From Copromyces sp. CBS 386.78 (taxonomy: Eukaryota > Ascomycota > Sordariomycetes > Sordariales > Sordariaceae), in NCBI GenBank assembly GCA_030685235.1, contig MU839098.1, positions 124,001 to 188,000 of the forward strand: a DNA stretch of 64,000 bases, read 5' to 3'. Shown piece after piece: positions 32,958 to 41,326 of this stretch (positions are counted from its first letter, which is position 1; each line of letters starts with the position of its first letter). The position numbers and the translations under genes are program-made. The notes below the pieces were generated by a model that ran no database searches, was not told the origin of the DNA, and worked only from the letters and a program-made list of their open reading frames with translations.

Positions 32958-35900
32958 ATGCTGGGCTCGGGCCAGCTGTCCATGTCGGGAGGCTGGACGG
33001 CATATCTCTGTCTTGCATCTGCCTTGACCGGCCTGTTTGTTCCAGCAGGTGCGCTTGCCTTGTTCCCTACCTCTATAGCCTCACACTAACACCGTCTTCC
33101 CCAGTTGCCGTCAAGGAGCACGATTTCAAGAAATGCGACCAGGCTGGTTTCTGTAAGCGCAACCGGGCCTTTGCCGACCATGTCCTAAGCAATACCGCAT
33201 GGGAGTCGCCCTACAACATCATCGCCGAGTCGGCTTCTTTCAAGGATGGCCAATTGCAGGCCACCATCCTCAAGACCATCAACGATGCCGGCGCGGCCGT
33301 CCGCCTTCCCATCACCGTTTCCTTCCTCGAGTCCGGAACCGCACGTGTCACTGTCGACGAAGAGAAGAGACAAAAGGGCGAGATTGAGCTTCGCCATGAC
33401 AGCAAGGCCAGAAAGGAACGCTACAATGAGGCCGAGCAGTGGGTTATCGTCGGCGGGCTGACCCTCGACAAGGAGGCCAAGGTCGACTACGAGGACAAGA
33501 CCCAGATTACCGTTCGGTACGGCCCCGAGTCCAAGTACGAGGCCACCATCAAGTTCGCCCCCTTCTCTATCGACTTCAAGCGCGATGGAGCCACACATAT
33601 CAAGTTGAACGACAAGGGTCTGTTGAACATGGAGCACTGGAGGCCCAGGATTGAGCCCCCTCCTGCGCCTGAGAAGAAGGAGGACGAGGAGAACAGCAGC
33701 GAGACCGAAAGTGCCAAGACTGCTGAGACTACCGAGACTACCGATGCCCAGATTCCTGAGGCATACCCCGGTGAGGATCAGAATACTTGGTGGGACGAGA
33801 GCTTCGGTGGAAACACCGACTCCAAGCCCCGTGGTCCCGAGAGTGTTGCCCTTGATATCTCCTTCGTTGGCTACGAGCATGTCTTTGGTATTCCTTCGCA
33901 CACCGGCCCCCTGTCTCTCAGACAGACTCGTGGCGGCGAAGGTAACTATAACGAGCCGTACCGCATGTACAACGCCGATGTGTTTGAGTATATTCTCGAT
34001 AGCCCTATGACCCTGTACGGATCCATCCCGTTCCTGCAGGCCCATCGCAAGGACTCGAGCGTCGGTATCTTCTGGCTTAACGCTGCCGAGACTTGGGTTG
34101 ATATCACCAAGGAGAAGGAGTCCAAGAACCCCCTGGCCTTGGGTATTGGTTCCAAGACGAACACCAACACTCATTGGATCTCCGAGACCGGCCTTTTGGA
34201 TGTGTTCGTCTTCCTGGGCCCTACTCCTCAGGACCTTATCCGCAAGTATTCCGAGCTCACCGGTACCACCGCTATGCCTCAAGAGTTCTCGCTCGGCTAC
34301 CACCAGTGCCGCTGGAACTACGTGTCCGACGAAGATGTCAAGCATGTTGATCGCAAGATGGACAAGTACCACATCCCCTACGACGTCATCTGGCTTGATA
34401 TCGAGTATACCGATGATAAGAAGTATTTCACCTGGGATGCCCATAGCTTCGCTGACCCCATTGGCATGGGCAAGCAACTCGAGAGCCATGGACGCCAGCT
34501 GGTTGCCATTATCGATCCCCATATCAAGAATGTTGACGGTTATACTGTCTCTTCTGAGCTCAAGTCTCAGCACTTTGCTGTCAACAACAAGGATGGTGAG
34601 ATCTTCGAGGGTTGGTGCTGGCCCGGCTCATCTAACTGGGTCGACGGCTTCAATACCGCCGCCCGGAAGTGGTGGGCTACGCTTTTCAAGTACGCCAAGT
34701 TTGAGGGTTCCATGAGGAACACCTGGATTTGGAACGACATGAACGAGCCCTCGGTGTTCAACGGCCCCGAGACAACCATGCCCAAGGATAACCTTCACTA
34801 TGGTAACTGGGAGCATCGCGACGTTCACAACTTGAACGGATTGACCTTCCATAACGCCACTTTCGAAGCCCTCAAGTCCCGCGAGAAGGGCGAGTTCCGT
34901 CGTCCCTTCGTGCTTACCCGTTCCTTTTTTGCTGGTTCTCAACGCCTTGGCGCCATGTGGACCGGTGACAACCAGGCCGCATGGGATCATCTCGAAGGCT
35001 CCATTCCTATGGTTCTCAGCCAGAACATTGCCGGCTTCCCCTTTTCTGGCGCTGATGTGGGTGGTTTCTTCGGCAACCCCGAGAAGGAGCTTTTGACGCG
35101 CTGGTACCAGGCCGGTGCTTTCTACCCCTTCCTCCGTGCCCATGCCCACATTGACTCCCGCCGCCGCGAGCCTTACCTTGTTGGTGAGCCCTACACCACC
35201 ATCATTGCTGCGGCTCTCCGTCTTCGCTACAGTCTTCTGCCGTCTTGGTATACAGCTTTCCGCCAATCCTACCTCACCAATGAGCCCATTGTCAAGCCTA
35301 TGTTCTACACCCACCCCGACGAGGAGGCTGGCTTTGCTATCGATGACCAATTCTTCGTTGGCAACACCGGTTTGCTCGCCAAGCCCGTCACCCAGAAGGA
35401 CAAGGAGACCGTGGACATCTGGATTCCCGATAACGAGGTCTACTACGACTACTTCACTTACGACATCATCCCCTCTAGCAAGGGCAAGACGGTGACTCTC
35501 GATGCTCCCCTCAACAAGATCCCTCTACTGATGCAGGGTGGCCACATCTTCGCCCGCCGTGACCGGCCCCGTCGCTCCAGCACTCTCATGAAGTGGGATG
35601 ACTACACCCTTGTCGTGACCGTCGGTAAGGACGGCAAGACCGCCGAGGGCGATCTCTACGTCGATGATGGCGATTCCTACGACTTCGAGAAAGGCCAGTA
35701 CATCTACCGCAAGTTCACCCTCGACGGCGATGCCAAGACCATCTCGTCCGTTGACGGCGAGGACCGCAAGAAGGTCAAGGAGGGTGACTGGATGAAGAAG
35801 ATGCACCAGGTTACCGTTGACAAGATCATCATCGTCGGCGCTCCCAAGTCTTGGGACCAAACGGAGGTCACGGTGGAGTCGGAGGGCAAGACATGGACTG

Positions 35901-36004
35901 CTACGGTCGAGTACACCCCCGCCGGAAAGGGCCGAGCCGCATTTGCGGTTGTCAAGAAGGTTGGCGCGAGGATCGGTGCCAATTGGAAGGTTTCCTTTGC
36001 CTAG
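32958..36004 (+). CDS. ER glucosidase II catalytic alpha subunit (GH31)
   Basis: Two exons: 32958-33048 and 33105-36004 (56-nt intron, GTGCGC...CAG with CACTAACAC branch site), 996 residues. The first exon encodes the signal peptide (hydrophobic core WTAYLCLASALTGLFVPA), after which VAVKEHDFKKCDQAGFCKRN is the standard mature start. Glucosidase II trims the two inner glucoses from N-glycans in the ER and controls the calnexin cycle; retention depends on the beta subunit, and no HDEL is present here. Seen: N-terminal beta domain, an acidic Glu/Thr-rich insertion (about 255-285), (beta/alpha)8 barrel with WLDIEYTDDKKYFTWD, the nucleophile motif WNDMNEPSVF (Asp575), MWTGDNQAAWDHL for the acid/base region and HAHIDSRRREP. 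The length fits fungal orthologues. Confidence 0.95.
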
Positions 36005-37889
36005 ATGGGGACCGAGGCACAGCTGGTCTCAGTCACAGGAGGAGGCGTGAGGAGGAGAGAAGAGGAGAGGAGACTTTGGATGAATGATTGAGGCGTTGCG
36101 CGGTGTCTCATATACACTACACCGCTCGCCTTGTTGGGACGTTGTGTTCCCTATCGGTCTGAATGCAGAGTTTATTCTGATTCTTACAGACAGACAAGAT
36201 ATATCTGCACATTGATGAGATAGAAGCTAGCCCATACATGGATATGCTTGTTGTTTTCTAGTGCTATTGTTATTTTTAGCGTTCGGTGCACAAAGCAGCG
36301 TGAACTTTGCCTGCCTGTCTGTCTGCTTCCAAACAGCCTTCCTTTCCGATCAGGCGAGGTCCCGTTACACACACACACACACATACACACACACGCACAG
36401 TTCAGTTCAGTTCCGTAAATGGGGCTCTCTCACTCACGGCCACGTCTACCTAAACGAATCGGGTGGTTACAGGTCCTAGATCTTGAATACGAATGCCACA
36501 ATGCTTCGGTGCATGAAATGTGCATGTACCTACGGTATGTCCCTCCCTTCACTGGTGGTGCGCTGTCAATCTATGTTCCTGACAGACCGGGACAGATGCC
36601 GCACCGAATGTTGGGAGCTTTTGGGAGCCGTCACTGGCAGGACTTGGCTCTGCCAATGGGACGTCGACGCCATCCGCTTGCCAAAAGTTGTTGATGGTTT
36701 GTATTCTCACTGGTCCGTTGAGCGATGCAGATCGGTGGCGTGCAGTTTGAGTTTGGTGGTGGTGGAATCCTACCCTCCGATGCCTCTAGTGCTTTGCCCC
36801 TGCATTTCATTACCGACCGAGCCTTGGAGATCATCACCGTTCTGTGGGCGACTACTGGTCTCTTGGAATTCTTCCTGAAGCTTTCTCGTGCCCCTTCATC
36901 TGGACGAGCCATTCAGGCTCAAAAGCTCATGTCTGTCTGTCTGCGTGTTTCCATGTTTCACAATGTACCACAATCCAAAAGGCCCTTCTTCCTACCGACC
37001 CTGCTACCTACTTTTCCTAGTGATACGAAGCGTGGTGGAGTGATGATGATTCATGCTTGTTTGCTTTCGGATTTCTTCGGGAGTCTTGAAGACGGACGGA
37101 AAGGTACATGCAACCACACGAGGTTGTGGCACACAGTACGATATCCTCCGTGACGGTCAGCGTTTAGTTCACCCAAGGACATTCAACCAGGGACGGACGG
37201 ATGGGACAGCAACAACAACGACAAGGGAACTATGTAGCAGTATTCTCCCCGTGGGTCCATGAATGGGATGGTTGGAACATGGGTCATTGTTCAAACACAA
37301 TTGGACCAACGGGCTTTGTTGGGTTGTGAAGCTGTTAAAGGCCTGCTGGCTGCTATTTACATATAACGCTGCTCGGAACGTTGCTTGCCTTGCACCTTCC
37401 AAAACCTCGTAACCTCTTTCTGTTTGTTACTTTCTCTCTTCCTTCCTTCCTTCCTTCACCACGTGCCGGATGAATGGTATGACAAGTGTTGTTCAAGACT
37501 CTTGCCTGTTTTAATCTGATTCTCCGATCTACTTGAGTCGCTACTTCCGTCGTTGCTTGCCTACGTACAGGTAGAGTTGTAGGTTACGAGCTTTTCCAAA
37601 GAAGTTCCTTCCATTTTTATAGCAACACTGAGAGAGAAGGAAGCAACCATTAACGTGTCCCGCCCTGGTCGAAATATTCAAGGGATCTACATCCGCCTTC
37701 CCCCCTTGGTTCCAAGTTCCACCTTCATAAGGCCTTGAAATCGATTTAACCAGAGGGTTTTCCTCCCTTTTTGTTGTCGATCACTCATTCATCCACTTAC
37801 TCTCAACCCCTCATCATATCATCACCAACCCAACTACTTCACTTCATCAACCACCAACGAACCACCAAGACACAACCACAACCACAACC
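36005..37889. other. Intergenic, glucosidase 3' flank and G1-peptidase promoter
   Basis: 1.9 kb, head to tail. It has a CA-rich repeat (36367-36399) and a CCTT run (37439-37457) with CACGTG at 37460-37465. The final 90 bases before the peptidase ATG are CCA/CAA-rich, a leader-like composition. The open frame at 36725-37153 has no motif and is not called. Confidence 0.5.
36367..36399. repeat. (AC)n microsatellite, interrupted
   Basis: 33 bases of AC dinucleotide with single T and G interruptions, about 360 bases after the glucosidase stop. Confidence 0.9.
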
Positions 37890-38906
37890 ATGAAACCATC
37901 AACCCTCCTCACCCTAACGGCCACAGCCGCATCCACCACCGCCTTCACCCTCCCCTTCAAGTTCCGCCGGGACACTGTCTCAACCGATGACTCCTCCCAC
38001 AACCCCAACCGCCGACTCGTCCACAGCCCACCCACCTACGCCGGCAATGCCCACATCAAGGCCGTCACCGGTAGCAAACCACAATCCCTCCGTGCAGGCG
38101 CCTACCTCCCCTACAACGCGCCCGCCTCCACCCCCGAACACCCCAACGCCAACCAAGATAGCATCAACTCCGTCACCGGCACCGTCGTCATTCCCACCAT
38201 CTACATGCCCGAGTTCGGTCCCACAGCCGGCAATTCCGTAGGAGAATACTCGGCTTCCATCTGGGTCGGCATCGACGGCGCTTCTGCAGAAGCGGGTAAC
38301 TCCACCGGCTCTGCCAATGCCAATTGCAACCCCTTGGGCCAATCGCTACGTGCGGGAGTCGATATCTTCTGGGACGGGACCCTAGGCGGGCAACAAACGC
38401 CGTTTGTCTGGGCGCAGTGGTATCCCGCTGAGCATGCTCAGGGTTTCCTGGATTTTAAGGTGTCGCCGGGGGATGAACTGCGGTTTACAGTCAACACTGG
38501 TCCGCACGGGAATTCAGGCGGCGGGGTCTTGGTGGAAAATTACGGACCGCCGCAGTCACCAAAAGGGGTGGATGGGAAGGTGAAGATACCGATTGCTACA
38601 GGCTCCCTGATCTGGAAGGATATGCCGGGGTTGTGCGGGGCGCAGGCGAGCTGGATTATTGAAGATTTTCCGCTGCAGGAGAGGCCGGAATTGCCGAGTG
38701 CGTTGGGGAATTTCACAGATGTGAGGTTTGCGGAGATGGGTGTTGCGACGTGGCTTGGAACGAATTTGACGGATGAGAAGGTGGCCAAGGAGCTGAAGAT
38801 GTTGGAGATTTATGATGCTGGGCAGGGAGGGACTTTGGCAAAGTGTAAGACGGAGGGAGAGGGGGAGGAGGTGGGTGTGGTTTGTAAGAGGGCTGTTGAG
38901 GCTTGA
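37890..38906 (+). CDS. G1-family (eqolisin, formerly A4) peptidase homologue, probably inactive
   Basis: Intronless, 338 residues, with an N-terminal signal (LLTLTATAASTTAFTLP). The G1 fold is a beta-sandwich secreted acid peptidase with a Gln/Glu dyad. Seen: SASIWVGIDG (about 129-138), SLRAGVDIFWDG, FVWAQWYPAEHA, SPGDELRFTV, GGGVLVENYG and SWIIEDFPLQ, all in family order. The catalytic Glu (scytalidoglutamic peptidase Glu136) is present as Glu258 of WIIEDF. The partner Gln, normally in LQxGvD, is Arg154 here (SLRAGVD, codon CGT). WYEWYP is WAQWYP. The Cys of the usual disulphide region is partly kept. By family logic the dyad is broken, so a non-peptidase role or altered chemistry is likely. 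Sequons NST and NFT fit secretion. Confidence 0.85.
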   Translation: MKPSTLLTLTATAASTTAFTLPFKFRRDTVSTDDSSHNPNRRLVHSPPTYAGNAHIKAVTGSKPQSLRAGAYLPYNAPASTPEHPNANQDSINSVTGTVVIPTIYMPEFGPTAGNSVGEYSASIWVGIDGASAEAGNSTGSANANCNPLGQSLRAGVDIFWDGTLGGQQTPFVWAQWYPAEHAQGFLDFKVSPGDELRFTVNTGPHGNSGGGVLVENYGPPQSPKGVDGKVKIPIATGSLIWKDMPGLCGAQASWIIEDFPLQERPELPSALGNFTDVRFAEMGVATWLGTNLTDEKVAKELKMLEIYDAGQGGTLAKCKTEGEGEEVGVVCKRAVEA

Positions 38907-39225
38907 GTCCTTGAGGGATTACCTATTCTTGGCTCTTGAGGTGTACGTGAACGGACGGAGATAATGGATGGATCTGGTAGAGAAGAGTAAGATGGTTCTT
39001 TGTGCGGGATCAATGGCAGAATGAGGAGGATAACTTAATGTTAAAGAGTAGCAGATGTAATAGTGAAACCCGACACTGGGTTCATCGGTCGAGAAGTCCT
39101 CCAAGTAGAATGGTTCCCGCTCGTCATCTTGGTGTGTTTCCATCTCATTGCCATCCTCTCTCATCGAGGCTAGAAGCCATCTTGTCCGTCAACCATCACC
39201 AACCTATCATATGTGTGGTGTGGTT
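38907..39225. other. Intergenic between convergent genes
   Basis: 319 bp of 3' UTR sequence. No other feature is seen. Confidence 0.6.
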
Positions 39226-40215
39226 TTACTTCCTCAATCCACTACCAAAAACCCTCCTCACCCTCCCCAACACGCCCGCAAACCACGGCGTAGCCTGCAC
39301 GCTCACAATGATCCTCACCGGCAACAACACCTTTGTAATCGCATACGCCAGGGCAGCGTCGACCAAGACTCTGTACTTTTCATCCCCACTCTGCCACTTT
39401 CTCATCAAAACCTGTTCTTTTCCTTCTCCTTCGTCTCCGGTGCCAGTCTCGCCCTCCCTCACCACGCCCAACTCCTTCTTCCCCTCCCCATCCTCCTTCC
39501 GCTCGAACCCAAAATACCCCTTCTTCCTAAACCACCTCTCAAACCCCTCCATTTTTGTCGCCATAACCTTTGAATATCCATGCTCCATCATCCACCCCAT
39601 GATGCCATCCGTCAACTTTTTGCCATACGATGATGACGACCCCTCCTTTTCGTCGTCGGTGTCTGTGTCGTAATAGTGAAAAAAGTAAAAGAACCCCAAC
39701 CCAGGAAGGACAGCCGTGATCTCGTGTAGGATTAGGAAGGCGACGATGAAGGAAGAGGGGGAGGAGCGCAGGGAGAGGAGGTAAGGGTGGAGGAAGCGGG
39801 GGACGCGGGTGAGGAGGCGGTCTATGCGAGCGTTGGCTTTTGAACTTTGGGAGGGGTTGGGACCATTGGGGTTGGCGTTGGCGTTGGAGTTGGAGTTGGA
39901 GTTGGAGTTGGAGTTGGTGCTGTTGTGGCGGGTTTGTTGTTGTTCTTGTTGTTGTTGTTGATTCCAGGAGCGGTTGCCGCGGTTGTGCTGTTTTTCGTGG
40001 TGATGAGAGTGGTGAGAACGGGGACGGGAACGGGGACCACCGGCGTGAGATAGCGGCGTTGAGGTCGATGTTGAGGTTGAGAAGCGCGACGATGCGCTGC
40101 TCAGTTGTGAAAAGAGCTCGTTCGCCCGACTCCGACTCCCAGGCCCGGGCCCGAGACGCGGACGGCCGGCGCCGACTCCGAGGTTGAGGAATTGGGGGTG
40201 TGGGCGGAATGACAT
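39226..40215 (-). CDS. Conserved fungal membrane protein, probably mitochondrial
   Basis: Intronless, 329 residues. The N-terminus is Arg/Ser-rich with almost no acidic residues for 70 positions, like a mitochondrial presequence. A low-complexity Gln and Ser-Asn repeat follows (about 85-120; the SN repeat comes from a GTTGGA hexanucleotide array at about 39875-39920). Then RVPRFLHPYLLSLRSSP and a membrane segment (about 155-180) with FLILHEITAVLPGLGFFYFFH, and a second one (about 282-308) with YAITKVLLPVRIIVSVQATPW. This two-helix arrangement recalls a fungal group of mitochondrial proteins containing yeast Mrx11, but I recall that only loosely. No enzymatic motif is seen. Confidence 0.7.
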   Translation of the reverse strand: MSFRPHPQFLNLGVGAGRPRLGPGPGSRSRANELFSQLSSASSRFSTSTSTSTPLSHAGGPRSRPRSHHSHHHEKQHNRGNRSWNQQQQQEQQQTRHNSTNSNSNSNSNSNANANPNGPNPSQSSKANARIDRLLTRVPRFLHPYLLSLRSSPSSFIVAFLILHEITAVLPGLGFFYFFHYYDTDTDDEKEGSSSSYGKKLTDGIMGWMMEHGYSKVMATKMEGFERWFRKKGYFGFERKEDGEGKKELGVVREGETGTGDEGEGKEQVLMRKWQSGDEKYRVLVDAALAYAITKVLLPVRIIVSVQATPWFAGVLGRVRRVFGSGLRK

Positions 40216-40560
40216 GTTTGATGTTTCTTGTTCGGAGGCTCAAAAGATAGTGCCGAGAGCACTACCTAGTGAAGCGTGAATGCGCCGGCGAGGGGAGTCG
40301 GCACGGAAAGACCCGGATTATGGGGGGTATTTAATGAGGAAGGAAATCTGGTGTTGTTATTTTGTTCATTCGGAAGTTGCAAGTTGCAACTGTGATTGAA
40401 AGGTGAAAAAGGTGAGCAAGGTGAACGGGCAAAATTACCAAGGTGAACGTTCACACTCCAACGACCGTTCATCCGATGTCTTGTTTGCCAGGACAATTCA
40501 GAGTTGTCTATGCCTATATAGGTTTAGCTCATATGTGTAATTAATAACGACAGCCAGAAA

Positions 40561-40840
40561 TGGTTTAGTGGCTCAGTGGGTCCTGCCTCAGGTTCTGAAC
40601 GGCAAGGTCATGCGTTCGATTCAAGTCAAGGGCGACTTTTCGACAACTATGGGAGAGCTGTCTGGGCAAGTCCTGGGCACTCTCCCATGGTGGGATCACT
40701 CATCATAGCGCAAATACAGCGAATATACTTAACTCCAGCGAAACATTTACAGCGAAACATTTACAGCGAAACATTTACAGCGAAACATTTACAGCGAACA
40801 TTTATCAGCGAAATATCTACAGCGTAACATTTAGCGATTA
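40561..40840 (+). mobile_element. tRNA-derived SINE-like element
   Basis: The first about 75 bases look like a decayed tRNA gene with an internal Pol III promoter: a perfect A-box TGGCTCAGTGGG (40569-40580) and, 32 bases on, a B-box CGTTCGATTCA (40613-40623; 9 of 11 matches to GGTTCGANTCC). The cloverleaf arms no longer pair well. A unique body with a strong hairpin (40647-40690) follows, then a tail of 14-bp tandem repeats, and T runs at 40853-40857 and 40883-40890 that could terminate Pol III. Head, body and simple-repeat tail is the SINE layout. Target-site duplications were not identified, so the borders are approximate. A single degenerate tRNA pseudogene is the alternative. Confidence 0.55.
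40737..40832. repeat. 14-bp minisatellite (unit AGCGAAACATTTAC)
   Basis: Four perfect units (40737-40792) followed by three degenerate units to 40832; scattered AGCG-initial partial units begin at 40707. It forms the tail of the SINE-like element. Confidence 0.95.
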
Positions 40841-41326
40841 TATCTATCTGGGTTTTTCAACCAAGCGGTTTTCCCAGCGTTATTTTTTTTATCTTTTATT
40901 TCAAGTTTGTTTTATCGTCGGTCTTTCTTTTTTCCTCCTCTCTTTTTAAGTTCGCCTAGGCATCATACTACAAAGAGAGTCGCGGAAACGGCTACTATAA
41001 CTGACTGACACCTTTCGATTTTTGAATGCTTTGAACATGTGTCCATTCAACATCTTTATCCAAAAAGTTGTGTGTATCTAAAACTGGCTAAATAAGTGCA
41101 AAGAAGGTATAAAACATCCGGGGAGCCACTGCCCTTTCCCTCTCCCGCTCCCATCTTTTAAGTCTAAGCTTTATGACCTATCTAGTCATCCATACCCCAA
41201 TTGCCCCGGCACATCATCCACCTTTGCATCTCCTATTCTCTATTATCACTGCTTCCAGTGCGGTATCCAGCATCCAGCAAAAGGTCCTTGTAAACAGGCC
41301 ATTGTCATCCCTTCATAACATCATAA

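Larger units (their letters stand above)
40216..41326. other. Intergenic with SINE-like insertion
   Basis: 1.1 kb between the mitochondrial-type gene promoter and the MscS 3' end. It contains the tRNA-derived element at 40561-40840 (separate entries). The T-rich stretch 40852-40950 follows it. The remainder (41000-41326) is 3' flank of the MscS gene. Confidence 0.6.

Noticed and set aside
33185..34573. 462-codon open frame antisense to glucosidase II alpha
   Set aside because: It mirrors the strongly biased codons of a well-supported gene, has no domain of its own and is a codon-usage shadow.
40737..40832. Regular direct repeats that could suggest a CRISPR-like array
   Set aside because: Units are contiguous 14-mers without spacers, in a eukaryotic genome; they are a minisatellite.
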